A DNA stretch of 64,000 nt from Bythopirellula goksoeyrii (lineage in GTDB: Bacteria; Planctomycetota; Planctomycetia; Pirellulales; Lacipirellulaceae), in NCBI RefSeq assembly GCF_008065115.1, contig NZ_CP042913.1, positions 3,033,827-3,097,826 on the forward strand, in the 5' to 3' direction. The position numbers were made by a program, and so were the translations under genes. Shown here one piece after another: positions 35,488 to 44,035 of the stretch (positions within the stretch are counted from its first letter, which is position 1; every line of letters begins with the position of its first letter). A model generated the notes under the pieces. It had not been told where the DNA came from and ran no database searches. It saw only the letters and a list, made by a program, of their open reading frames with translations.

Positions 35488-36036
35488 ATGAAAAAATACA
35501 AGTACAAGACCTACGAATCAGTGTGCACGGAATGTCGGACAATCACCAAGACATCGCAGGACGATTGGTTCCATGGGAAACTCAAGCCGCGCTGCTGCAA
35601 GTGTGGTGTCACATTGCAAAGCCGTGGCAAGGTGATCGGGAAGCCCAAGCACGTTAAGCGTCAAGGGACGAAAAAGAAGAAGCCCATGAAGGAAGCTTGC
35701 AAGGGACTGTTGGAAAAGTTCGACGATTACCAAGTGCACGCTCGACAACATGGTTTAATTCTGAGGTTGAAAGAAGTGCGTAGTCGTTGCAAGCACGTGT
35801 ACCACTTGATGGCCTATCGTGGTGAAGTCCAAGTTGCGAACTACTGGCCAAACACTGGCAACTTGTTCATCAATGAACAAAAAACGAAAGTGCAGTCTGC
35901 TGATGATGCGATGGCCATCATCGTTGACAAGTTTGGAAGACTGGAACATTGGAACACTGGAACACTGGATCCAGCGTTACCATTGAAGAGTGAACAGCAC
36001 GCACCACAGAGCACGCCAGACACTTGCACAGTTTGA
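35488..36036 (+). CDS. zinc-ribbon hypothetical protein
   Basis: A 182-residue protein starting MKKYKYKTYESVCTECRTIT with a second Cys group (PRCCKCGVTL), a CxxC...CxxC zinc ribbon in the first 45 residues. A Lys-rich linker (RQGTKKKKPMKEACKGLLEK) and a domain with YHLMAYRGEVQVANYWPNTG follow. The GGAG site before ATG 35488 supports the start. The 3' end includes DNA repeats (ACTGGAACATTGGAACACTG). Function unknown; zinc ribbons of this type occur in phage and element proteins that bind nucleic acid. Confidence 0.65.
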   Translation: MKKYKYKTYESVCTECRTITKTSQDDWFHGKLKPRCCKCGVTLQSRGKVIGKPKHVKRQGTKKKKPMKEACKGLLEKFDDYQVHARQHGLILRLKEVRSRCKHVYHLMAYRGEVQVANYWPNTGNLFINEQKTKVQSADDAMAIIVDKFGRLEHWNTGTLDPALPLKSEQHAPQSTPDTCTV

Positions 36037-36067
36037 GAACCGGGAAGAGACAGATCGAAGTGGTGCT

Positions 36068-36118
36068 CACGAAGAGTATCAAGTGGCATGATACCCTTCG
36101 TGTATTTCTGCGGAAATA
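36068..36118 (+). terminator. tandem hairpins, probable terminator
   Basis: A long stem CACGAAG-A-GTATCA with TGATAC-C-CTTCGTG (36068-36102) is followed at once by TATTTC-TGCG-GAAATA (36103-36118), whose C(UGCG)G loop is a UNCG-type tetraloop in RNA. They lie 32 bases after the zinc-ribbon gene stop and before the next gene. Confidence 0.6.
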
Positions 36119-36170
36119 GAGAGATTGCGTTTTTGTATTTGATAGCCTTCGTGAGAGAGGGACACCGATT

Positions 36171-36392
36171 ATGAGACTCCAAGCACCATCAGAGAGCACT
36201 GATGAAAAAGCCACCAGCAAACAGCAACTGCACCTGCCATTCCAGCTAGACAGGAAAGCAGAACAGCGTCGAAGAGTGAGCAAACTCATCGACAGTGTGC
36301 CACGAATCATGAAAGCCAGTGAGCTGGAACCACCAAGACCAAAGAAGAATTCAAGCTGCCAGAAGTGTGGCGACACAACACCCCTGTTTTGA
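36171..36392 (+). CDS. small hypothetical protein
   Basis: A 73-residue, very polar protein: basic middle (LDRKAEQRRRVSKLIDSVPR) and a C-terminal CQKCGD Cys pair. GAGGGA lies upstream of the ATG. I do not recognise it. It sits in a row of small plus-strand genes with good Shine-Dalgarno sites, as in phage-like modules. Confidence 0.5.
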   Translation: MRLQAPSESTDEKATSKQQLHLPFQLDRKAEQRRRVSKLIDSVPRIMKASELEPPRPKKNSSCQKCGDTTPLF

Positions 36393-36405
36393 AAAGGAGA
36401 GAACG

Positions 36406-36606
36406 ATGTCTGAACGAATCAAAGCCATGATGAACAAATCCATCCTGACATCCGAGGATGTTGCACACCTGTGCAAGCATGCAGGCCTAGGCGGGCCACT
36501 TCCCCTGCAGGATGCACCAGATGGCTGGAAAAAAGATACTATCCAACGCTGGGCAGAGAATACTGCCACGCGCAACCGAGTTGCCATTCCAATGAGTGAG
36601 TTTTAA
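36406..36606 (+). CDS. small hypothetical protein
   Basis: A 66-residue protein starting MSERIKAMMNKSILTSEDVA with an AAGGAGAG site before the ATG. Helical N-terminus, then DAPDGWKKDTIQRWAENTAT. No domain recognised. Two bases separate its stop from the next gene's ATG, so the two are probably cotranslated. Confidence 0.55.
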   Translation: MSERIKAMMNKSILTSEDVAHLCKHAGLGGPLPLQDAPDGWKKDTIQRWAENTATRNRVAIPMSEF

Positions 36607-36608
36607 CC

Positions 36609-37076
36609 ATGAAAATCAAATTCTCAGGAATCGTTGCCACCCAAAATCAAGTCCACCAAAGATCCCCTGGACTGTGGGTGATGTCTGATCTGGATGGCAT
36701 GAAGTTCACAGAGCACGTGGAGCTGAGGACGGATCATGATCTGCCGGAATCCAGAGTGATTGGCTACATGACCGACCATTGGCGGGAACGCTCTGTGATG
36801 ATGGCGGAGTTCATTGCATTTGGAGCGGATGTTCAGACCTGTGATTTAATCAGGCAGATCATGTCACGCAGACTGTGCGCCCTGTCAATCGGGTATTTCT
36901 GCTCAAAACGAAAGACCATCAAGCCCAATACGAAAGTCTGGATTGGTAATCGGGATTATTATTCTGGGGAATCGGGAATGGAGCTGCACCAAAAGAGTTT
37001 GATCCATGAAGTCAGCTTGACGAAAGATCCTGTTGATGCCAGATGCTGCATCGAACGCTTTCAAAAGATTGGTTGA
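36609..37076 (+). CDS. HK97-family prohead protease-like protein (S78)
   Basis: A 155-residue protein with the layout of phage prohead proteases: RTDHDLPESRVIGYMTDHW carries the catalytic His followed by the IG turn, RRLCALSIGYFC carries the Ser-Ile-Gly-[YF] motif, and IHEVSLTKDPVDARC is the final E-[VI]-S-L-x-x-x-P element. In phages this enzyme matures capsid and scaffold proteins. No capsid, portal or terminase gene is seen here, so the element may be a phage satellite that acts on a helper's capsid, or a relic. The assignment rests on motif order. Confidence 0.65.
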   Translation: MKIKFSGIVATQNQVHQRSPGLWVMSDLDGMKFTEHVELRTDHDLPESRVIGYMTDHWRERSVMMAEFIAFGADVQTCDLIRQIMSRRLCALSIGYFCSKRKTIKPNTKVWIGNRDYYSGESGMELHQKSLIHEVSLTKDPVDARCCIERFQKIG

Positions 37077-37188
37077 AAATGGAAGATGTTCACCAGCCAG
37101 CAGTTTGGTCCCCGAACCAACTTTTTTGTGAGATGAGATTTAATCCCTGGCAGATGAGCTGCCAACACACACTTTTGAACTGGAGTGA

Positions 37189-37797
37189 ATGAAGATGAGT
37201 GCACTAGCAAGCCTGAAGAGAACCCTGACCAAGAACAGGACCACTTCCCAGAAGAGCTACGGTGAGATTGTGGCAGCACTTGGTGAAGATAACAAAGTGG
37301 CAACAGAAGTTGTGCAGGCAGCTCTGCAGGCCTCTGGCTGCACAGCTGAGCAACTGGAAGCAGATGTCAAACTTTATCTGGAACGCAAAGAGAGAATTGC
37401 CACGCTGGTTGAATGTCGTAAGGCAAAAGCAGAGTGCAACGAATTGGAAGCTCAGATGAAAGCTCTGCAGCAGGAATCTGATGCAGTCAATCAGAAACTG
37501 AATGAGCGCCACAGTGATCTTCGCATCAAGCTCTCAGAATCCATCTATCGGATCCAACGCAAAGAATGGATTGAGCAAAAGTTGCAGGACACCGCACCAG
37601 ATTGGACAGCTGAAAGGCTGGCTGTGATCCAAGAGCAACGGATGATGTTGGGCAAACAACTCCAACAGATGGAATGCTACGGGGACACTTCGAACAATCA
37701 CGACGCCAGAGAAATCAAAGCTGAGCTAGCAAACCTGGATGCAGCAACAGAGAAGATCAGAGCATGTCAGTTGGAAGTGTGGCCAGTAGAAGACTGA
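37189..37797 (+). CDS. coiled-coil hypothetical protein
   Basis: A 202-residue, mostly helical protein. Heptad-like sequence runs through ECRKAKAECNELEAQMKALQ and RIQRKEWIEQKLQDTAPDW to the end. There is no membrane segment or known domain. Position directly after the protease-like gene matches that of scaffold proteins in phage capsid modules, but that is inference. ATG 37189 and ATG 37195 are both possible starts. Confidence 0.55.
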   Translation: MKMSALASLKRTLTKNRTTSQKSYGEIVAALGEDNKVATEVVQAALQASGCTAEQLEADVKLYLERKERIATLVECRKAKAECNELEAQMKALQQESDAVNQKLNERHSDLRIKLSESIYRIQRKEWIEQKLQDTAPDWTAERLAVIQEQRMMLGKQLQQMECYGDTSNNHDAREIKAELANLDAATEKIRACQLEVWPVED

Positions 37798-38089
37798 GAT
37801 AGCTCCCGGCATGGCCGCAGCTGGCCCTTCGACACAAGTCAGCTGCGGTTCGTGCCGACTGTATTGGGGTGATCACACCATGGTCAGGCTAGGGTGCCCC
37901 CCTAGTTAGGTTCTTGGAAAACCGGATACCGGGGGTCTGCGTAGCAGAGATCGGAAGACTTTTATTCACACACCATTTTTGGGGGTGGTAAGTAAGGCAC
38001 GGATCTGGTGCCAGCCAGCCAGCATCAGGTGCTTCTTTCCGCAGTCCATTTTCAGAAAAGTACTTGTTTTGTAGAGTCTGGCAAAACAG

Positions 38090-38110
38090 TGTTGGAATCC
38101 GTTTCCAACA
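38090..38110. repeat. palindrome 1 with TCCGT centre
   Basis: TGTTGGAA-TCCGT-TTCCAACA, eight-base arms. On the minus strand it is followed after seven bases by the 20-mer shared with the parB-like gene (38063-38082). Confidence 0.75.
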
Positions 38111-38146
38111 GCAGGGCCTGATCCTGCACCTGCTGATCTTCAATTG

Positions 38147-38167
38147 AACTGGCATCCGTTGCCAGTT
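38147..38167. repeat. palindrome 2 with TCCGT centre
   Basis: AACTGGCA-TCCGT-TGCCAGTT, eight-base arms of different sequence from palindrome 1 but with the same five-base centre. Confidence 0.75.
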
Positions 38168-38178
38168 GATCAGTGAAT

Positions 38179-38201
38179 CAGGTGTTAACCGTTAACACCT
38201 G
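38179..38201. repeat. palindrome 3 with ACCGT centre
   Basis: CAGGTGTTA-ACCGT-TAACACCTG, nine-base arms. It shares the 15-bp core TGTTAACCGTTAACA with the palindrome at 34651-34669. Confidence 0.75.
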
Positions 38202-38390
38202 CACATCTGATCAGCCGCTGGGAATCCCATTGCAGAGAGCACCAGAAGCAGCCAGAATACTGGTGTCAAAAGCAACGCCCCGCTGGGGCCAAGCAAAACA
38301 GTTTCTATGTCGAATCTAAACAGAAAAAAGAGTGCAGCCCTGCACGGGTGTTCGGTATCCGTATCCTGGGCCAACGAATGTTTACATTCC

Positions 38391-39032
38391 CCTTCAATTC
38401 GGGCCCGCTAGGCGGGCTGTTACGCCGTCGCAACACGATCAACGCCGCCGAGCCACAGGCCTTCAATTCGGGCCCGCTACGCGGGCTGTTACATCAGGAA
38501 TGGGGGATACCCTCTCATCTAGGGGACCTTCAATTCGGGCCCGCTACGCGGGCTTTTACATGCAAACAGTAGGTAACGCTGTCAGCAGTGTATACCTTCA
38601 ATTCGGGCCCGCTACGCGGGCTGTTACGGTATCGGAGATGATTCGGTCGATGCATTTGCCTGCCTTCAATTCGGGCCCGCTACGCGGGCTGTTACCATGC
38701 AGTCCGGTGATGCTATCCGTATCCTCATCCCTTCAATTCGGGCCCGCTACGCGGGCTGTTACGACGACACGAACTACGCGAGCCGAGACGACATCGTCCT
38801 TCAATTCGGGCCCGCTACGCGGGCTGTTACGTTGCCTTGGTATCTACCGTAGAGGCATCGTCATTCCTTCAATTCGGGCCCGCTACGCGGGCTGTTACCT
38901 GTGCCGGGCACCGTGCTCGGGATTGCAATAGGCCTTCAATTCGGGCCCGCTACGCGGGCTGTTACCAGGCGAATAAATAACCAGGATCACATTCATCAAC
39001 CTTCAATTCGGGCCCGCTACGCGGGCTGTTAC
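38391..39032 (-). CRISPR. CRISPR array, 10 repeats of 33 bp, 9 spacers
   Basis: Repeats start at 38391, 38460, 38527, 38595, 38663, 38730, 38798, 38866, 38933 and 39000. On the plus strand each begins CCTTCAATTCGGGCCCGC and ends TACGCGGGCTGTTAC. The hairpin GCCCGC-TAC-GCGGGC is the likely Cas6-type site. Spacers are 34-36 bp and all different. Repeat 1 has C-to-G in the hairpin loop and repeat 3 has G-to-T near the end. The minus strand is probably transcribed: read that way the repeat ends GAATTGAAGG, like the 5' handles of type I systems, and the degenerate repeat then lies at the distal end. Leader side is the right, next to csb1. Confidence 0.95.
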
Positions 39033-39298
39033 GGCCACCAACATAACTCGTTATCTAGCAAAGGGTAAAGTCGGGGAAATCGCGAACCTGGGTGTTTTCT
39101 GTCAAAGAGCGAAGCCTCCTTCAGCTATACCAAGACCGAACTAGAGTGTTAGCAACAGGTTAGCGAATTCGCGAACCTCCCTATTATTTCGTGGCCACTT
39201 GCTATTCGCGGCTAAAGTCGAACAATCAGGGCCTGAACCATATTGATCAATCCTTGGACTGCCACTTTTTCGGGTTGATACTCAAGCGGAGTAGCCAA
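39033..39298. promoter_or_regulatory. CRISPR leader and divergent cas promoter region
   Basis: A 266-bp region between the array and csb1. On the minus strand there is a TTGACA (39105-39100), about 68 bases upstream of the first transcribed repeat, a candidate -35 box; the -10 is not clear. CGCGAACCT occurs twice (39081-39089 and 39170-39178), a possible regulator or leader motif. The csb1 promoter should also lie here. Confidence 0.6.
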
Positions 39299-40381
39299 AT
39301 GAAGCTAAAAGATTTCAGCAAGGTTTTACAATCGTCGACAGTCCTGAGATCTCGCAATCGCCTCCAGCCTGCGGGTGGCAACGGCGACGTTGTTTACCCT
39401 CCTACTTATAGCGAAGGAAGCACGAGACATTTCAGAAGGATTGATGGAGAAAGTCGGACATGTGTTCTCTTGGACGCAGTCACTTCTCAAGCGAATCGAA
39501 TGGAACAGGCTCTTCGCGACTCCTCGATTACTACGCCGCATCTTTCCGTCAATGTCGGCAACTACCATCTGACCTCGTACGATGTTCCCCATCGAATATG
39601 TGATGCCATATTAAGGGGCTGTACTCTGGACGGTGTTCCTTATTTGAATTCTTCTGTAGGAAAAGCAATCCTGAATCACGATGTCAGGGAAATATTTGGT
39701 TATTCACCTTCATCCTTGCTTTTCGGTTTTTGGCACAGCAATCGTACCGGTGGAGTGGGAATCAAGGTTCCCCGATCAATTGCCTCTGAGATTGTTGCCG
39801 TGGATGTAGAGAATGCCCCCCACACTGCTAGTCGAATTGATCAATTACCTATCAGCAAAGCATCCAAAGTTGAAAGCATTAAGAAGCCCGATGTCGTTGC
39901 AAAAGAAGGATGGGATTGGCGACTCAACGCCAAAGGTAAAAAACCCTCTGAAGCCTTGTTGGGTAATATTCCTCCCAGCATCACCGATGACCGTGGCATC
40001 ACTATGGATTATGCCCTTCAGTGCGTGAGTATAAGCCTTTCTTCGCTGAGAAGTTTATCACTTGGAAACGATTCCGAAGTAGGGGTAAATTTTCTAGCAG
40101 CTTTGGGAGTCGCTGGGTTTGCAGAAGCATTTTCTAAAGGTTGTCGACTGAGGTCGCGGTGTGATTTACTACCGGAGAGTCAATATGTTTGGGAGGCTCT
40201 CTCAGGGCCAGAATCGGTTAGCCTTGGGGAAATCTCTTCGGAAGTCGCTTTGGGTCTGTTGGAGGAATCCATATCTGACGTGAAGAAAGCTGGACTGCCC
40301 TGGCATGAGACAACAATGCTCGAACCTAGCGACGATTTACTAAAGCTTGTAGAAGAAGGTGTTCAGTCAATCGGAGTGTGA
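39299..40381 (+). CDS. csb1: type I-G Cas7 (Csb1)
   Basis: A 360-residue RAMP-type backbone protein. The Csb1 signature CVLLDAVTSQANRMEQAL lies near residues 57-75, with HLTSYDVPHRICDAILRG and SSLLFGFWHSNRTGGVGIKV typical of the GSU0053 family. GGAG lies 8 bases before ATG 39299; the longer frame upstream belongs to the leader. Six or so copies would coat the crRNA in the effector complex. First gene of the cas operon; its TGA is one base before the likely TTG start of csb2, so the genes are coupled. Confidence 0.92.
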   Translation: MKLKDFSKVLQSSTVLRSRNRLQPAGGNGDVVYPPTYSEGSTRHFRRIDGESRTCVLLDAVTSQANRMEQALRDSSITTPHLSVNVGNYHLTSYDVPHRICDAILRGCTLDGVPYLNSSVGKAILNHDVREIFGYSPSSLLFGFWHSNRTGGVGIKVPRSIASEIVAVDVENAPHTASRIDQLPISKASKVESIKKPDVVAKEGWDWRLNAKGKKPSEALLGNIPPSITDDRGITMDYALQCVSISLSSLRSLSLGNDSEVGVNFLAALGVAGFAEAFSKGCRLRSRCDLLPESQYVWEALSGPESVSLGEISSEVALGLLEESISDVKKAGLPWHETTMLEPSDDLLKLVEEGVQSIGV

Positions 40382-40382
40382 G

Positions 40383-41669
40383 TTGCTGGGAATCACAGTC
40401 GAATATGTTGCAGGGGTCGCACACTTAGACCGCCAGGCTTACGATGAGCCAGGGCACGTAGAGTGGCCACCCCATCCAGACAGGTTATTTATGGCCTTGG
40501 TCGCTGCAATGTATCGCGGGGAGCCTCAGCCTGCTGAGCTGGAAGCACTAAGCTGGCTTGAAGGCCAACAGCCACCGGCAATTTCGGCCTCTCCCACTAA
40601 TGATCGAAGCACTTTAACTGCTTACTGGCCCACCAACGATAAGCTTTACGCAAATAGGAATAAAGAAAAGCTGCTTGCAGCAACTTGCCCAGATGATCCA
40701 TGCGTTACTTACTGGTGGGACGAAAAACCCAAAGAAGAGCTTCTTGAAGCTTTGCGAAATGTGACATCCCGAATGACTTACTTGGGACGTTCAGAATCGA
40801 TTGTAAATTGTTGGGTAGAGGAAGGAAAACGGACTGCAGCTTGGATTCCTGATGACCAGGGTGTACTCAAGATGCGGGTACCCTATCAAGGTCGACTTTC
40901 AGAATTGCAAGCTTTCTATGCTGCAGGCAACAGACCCCAACCAGCTGCATGGCACGGTTATCGAAATACACACTCACCTGAAACTATACAAGGCGAGTGG
41001 TCACAGCTGATCCCATTGGAGCTTGGAAAACCTGTAGATCTTCGACAAGTGTGTCCGCTTATTGAAGCAGTCCGAAAATGTTTTTTGGCAGCTTGTGAAG
41101 AGCCAATGCCTTCCTGGCTTAGTGGTCACACCAAAAATGGAGACAGACTTCAAGCAAGCCACGTGGGTCTAGTTCCACTGGCTGATGTAGGCAATCCGTA
41201 CTCAAGTGGAATTGTCTACGGTGTAGGGTTAATGATTCCCAAAAGTATTGATGCAGTGGCTGCCTCACTCGCATTGGCTCCATTTCTTGAGAAGACGTCT
41301 TGGATTGATGCCAAGACAAGTATCGGAAAAGTGGAGTCTCTGCGAAAGACAGTGTTTGCAGATACATGGTGCCGAGCATCTAAGACCTGGGGAACTGTCA
41401 CACCAATTCTTTTGCCTAGATGGCCAAAACAAGAAAGTGTGGATAGTCTTCTGCTCAAAGCAATCGAACAAGCAGAGCTGCCAGTCCCAGAATCAATCGA
41501 GATTCTGCAATCCTCTCCTCATCGAGGTGGTCTCGGAATGGAGTTGGTTTCTCCCCCAAATCGGTATCGGCTCCACGCAACTATTAAGTGGCAATCCTCC
41601 TTAGCTGGCCCCGTAGCAATTGGCTCCGGAAGATACAAAGGCCTTGGATTCTGCAAGGCAATATTGTGA
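40383..41669 (+). CDS. csb2: type I-G Cas5-Cas6 fusion (Csb2)
   Basis: About 428 residues. LGITVEYVAGVAHLDRQAYD, then HVEWPPHPDRLFMALVAAMY is the Csb2/GSU0054 start; the C-terminal half with HATIKWQSSLAGPVAIGSGR and YKGLGFCKAIL carries the glycine-rich loop of a Cas6-like RAMP domain. It is expected to cut the pre-crRNA at the repeat hairpin and hold the 5' handle. Start placed at TTG 40383, with GGAG six bases upstream, because family members begin with this beta-strand; a GTG at 40359 inside csb1 is the alternative. Its TGA overlaps the GTG of cas3. Confidence 0.9.
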   Translation: MLGITVEYVAGVAHLDRQAYDEPGHVEWPPHPDRLFMALVAAMYRGEPQPAELEALSWLEGQQPPAISASPTNDRSTLTAYWPTNDKLYANRNKEKLLAATCPDDPCVTYWWDEKPKEELLEALRNVTSRMTYLGRSESIVNCWVEEGKRTAAWIPDDQGVLKMRVPYQGRLSELQAFYAAGNRPQPAAWHGYRNTHSPETIQGEWSQLIPLELGKPVDLRQVCPLIEAVRKCFLAACEEPMPSWLSGHTKNGDRLQASHVGLVPLADVGNPYSSGIVYGVGLMIPKSIDAVAASLALAPFLEKTSWIDAKTSIGKVESLRKTVFADTWCRASKTWGTVTPILLPRWPKQESVDSLLLKAIEQAELPVPESIEILQSSPHRGGLGMELVSPPNRYRLHATIKWQSSLAGPVAIGSGRYKGLGFCKAIL

Positions 41670-44035
41670 ACTTCAATGATTGGTTTTCAGATGTTTGGGG
41701 TTACGAGCCTTTTCCGTGGCAGTCGAGGTTGTCCGAACTAGAAGAATGGCCTGCTGCAATCGCTGTTCCAACCGGCTGCGGGAAAACCGCAGTAATCGAT
41801 GTTTGGCTGTGGCGTTGGTTGGAAGGTAGGGCTAATCGACGGTGCTGGTACATAGTTGATCGTCGTGTGCTCGTTGACGCGGCCTTTGAACGGGCATCTC
41901 ATCTTATTAGAGAGTCAGGAGCAGATGTAGATGTTTTGAGACTTCGAGGGGGTGTCTTTGACGAACGTCCTCTACTTTCTCCGAGTCGACCAGCTGTCAT
42001 TTGCTCCACCGTTGACCAGTTTGGATCTCGACTTCTTTTTCGTGGGTATGGAGTTGGGCGTTCCGGTAGAGTTTTGGAAGCTGCACTTGCTGGCGTCGAT
42101 TCACTTGTGGTGATTGATGAGGCTCATCTTTCCGAACCATTGAATGAGACAATCACGTCAGCAGTATCACTTGGAGCAGATATTAGACTTTCGCCAATGA
42201 CAGCTACACCGAGATGTGCCGAAGGCGAAATACTTAACCTTAATGAGAGCGACTTAGGTCATCCAATTTTGGCGAGTCGGCTTCACGCACAGAAAATAGC
42301 CCATTTGGTAACAGGGAGCCTAGCACAGCACGCCGAGCAACTTCGCAAATCAGGGGCACAATCAATTGCCGTTTGGTGCAACACCGTAGACGAAGCAATC
42401 GAGAATGCAAAGAAACTACGTCAAATCGGAGAAACGGTACTCTTTACGGGTCGTCAACGGGAGTTTGATCGAATAGCGTTGCTTAAAGAATGGGGTCCAA
42501 TGTTGGAATCCAACTCATCGAGCGAGTCTCCCAAAGTTTTTGTTGTAACGACTCAGTCACTTGAAGTGGGTGTCGATTGGGATTTCGATGCCTTGGTAAC
42601 TGAATGTGCAAGCATCGATGCTCTTAAACAACGCTTTGGTCGACTCGACAGGATCGGTAAGCGAACCCAGACCGAGGGGAAAATTATCAAGCCCCCCAGC
42701 AAACCCAAAGTCTATGGTGATTCGGCTCTAGCTACTTGGAAATGGTTGACGGCCAATGCTGAGAAAAGCATGATAGACTTTGGCATCACTTCGCAAAGCA
42801 AGTGGGAAGTCCCACTAGAGTGCAGTCTGCCTCTAGTACCTCCGCCCCTATTACTCCCAGCTCATCTCAATGCGTGGGTTTTGACAAGCGAGACAATTGA
42901 TCTCGATGTTAGCCCGTGGTTACACGGCGAACAGGACGAACAAGATTGCCGCATCTGTTGGCGAAATGACTTTGAGGGAGACAATTCGGATTGGGTCGAG
43001 CGTATCAATGCAGTTCCACCAGCAATTTTGGAGACTGCAAACGTACCAATCTACAGTGTGCAAAGAGCCGTAAAGGAACCTCTGGTCATTTGGCGAGGAC
43101 GTGAGGATGTTGCGGTTAGAAATGCAGAAGACATCCAACCGGGTGATGTTGTTATTCTTCCTGCAGGCTCAGGATATTTTGAGTTAGCATGCATGATTTC
43201 GGAGGAGACTCCAGACATTTCGGAAATAGTGGAACCTGTTTTTCGCCTTACAAAAGAGAGACTGGAAAGAGAAGGACTAGAAAGTGGTGTCGACTTGGAA
43301 TCCGTGGCACTGCACGAGATACTCGAATTGCTTCCCGAAGCTGTGAAGGAACGCTTAGGAGACAGCGTTGAAGTACGTCCCTATCCTGATGGTCTTGTTC
43401 TGGCTGCCAAGCAGACTTCTCTTTCCGTACAAAGTGGAAAACCAGTTTCTCTTGAACAACATAGCAAAGAAGTAACGGAACTAGCACAATCTATCGCAAC
43501 TGATTTGGACTTACCCTCGAAAGAAGTTATTCGATTAGCTGCATGGTGGCACGACACTGGCAAAGCAGATCCTAGATTTCAAGCGTGGCTGCAAGGAGGC
43601 TTTGCAGTTCATAAAGAATTCCTAGCGAAGAGTGGTCAAACGTGGCTGCAAATGCTTGCTGCAAGACAGCAGGCCGCTTATCCTTCAGGACGTCGACATG
43701 AGTTCTTGTCAGCTAAGCTATTCTCCATAAGCAAAGACGCCTGTGAAGTGGAAGATATTGATTTGGCACTTCATCTCATCGAGTCGCACCACGGATGGGC
43801 AAGACCTACCTATCCATTACCTTCCGATGAGTGCTCCCCAAATGTGGAATTAACCTGGGATAGGGAACATCTTAGCGTTAGAGCAGATGAGCATGTAGCA
43901 GATGAGAATCGACTTTGGCGACTCATTGATCGTTACGGATATTGGGGACTTGCACTTTTAGCATCGGTCGTACAGTTTGCTGACAGAGAAACTAGCCGTA
44001 GGGAGAGTTATGGAACTACCCGGATTGAGAGCTGA
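41666..44035 (+). CDS. cas3: type I-G Cas3 helicase-nuclease, HD at C-terminus
   Basis: A 789-residue protein. SF2 helicase first: Walker A VPTGCGKTAVI (about residues 34-43), DEAH box VIDEAHLSEP (about 150), motif III SPMTATPR, and motif VI QRFGRLDRIGK. The HD nuclease domain is at the end: EQHSKEVTEL (about 596), AWWHDTGKADPRFQAWL (about 624-640) and LIESHHGWARP. This order, helicase then HD, is the type I-G arrangement and opposite to type I-E. It starts with GTG at 41666, overlapping the csb2 stop (GTGA). It should unwind and degrade DNA bound by the crRNA complex. All key residues appear intact. Confidence 0.93.
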   Translation: MNFNDWFSDVWGYEPFPWQSRLSELEEWPAAIAVPTGCGKTAVIDVWLWRWLEGRANRRCWYIVDRRVLVDAAFERASHLIRESGADVDVLRLRGGVFDERPLLSPSRPAVICSTVDQFGSRLLFRGYGVGRSGRVLEAALAGVDSLVVIDEAHLSEPLNETITSAVSLGADIRLSPMTATPRCAEGEILNLNESDLGHPILASRLHAQKIAHLVTGSLAQHAEQLRKSGAQSIAVWCNTVDEAIENAKKLRQIGETVLFTGRQREFDRIALLKEWGPMLESNSSSESPKVFVVTTQSLEVGVDWDFDALVTECASIDALKQRFGRLDRIGKRTQTEGKIIKPPSKPKVYGDSALATWKWLTANAEKSMIDFGITSQSKWEVPLECSLPLVPPPLLLPAHLNAWVLTSETIDLDVSPWLHGEQDEQDCRICWRNDFEGDNSDWVERINAVPPAILETANVPIYSVQRAVKEPLVIWRGREDVAVRNAEDIQPGDVVILPAGSGYFELACMISEETPDISEIVEPVFRLTKERLEREGLESGVDLESVALHEILELLPEAVKERLGDSVEVRPYPDGLVLAAKQTSLSVQSGKPVSLEQHSKEVTELAQSIATDLDLPSKEVIRLAAWWHDTGKADPRFQAWLQGGFAVHKEFLAKSGQTWLQMLAARQQAAYPSGRRHEFLSAKLFSISKDACEVEDIDLALHLIESHHGWARPTYPLPSDECSPNVELTWDREHLSVRADEHVADENRLWRLIDRYGYWGLALLASVVQFADRETSRRESYGTTRIES

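Larger units (their letters stand above)
37798..38390. other. non-coding region with covarying palindromes
   Basis: No gene seen in 590 bp. From 38063 to 38262 it is crowded with palindromes (listed separately) and repeats part of the parB-like gene in inverse orientation. The minus strand has short frames with codes resembling the parB-like product (LTVN, LPDSTKQ) but interrupted by stops. It may be a decayed parB fragment, a structured RNA locus, or a replication or packaging site. Confidence 0.55.

Noticed and set aside
38063-38201. Integron attC sites
   Set aside because: The palindromes have short symmetrical arms and a five-base centre, not the asymmetric R/L boxes with extrahelical bases and the GTTRRRY core spacing of attC; no integron integrase is present.
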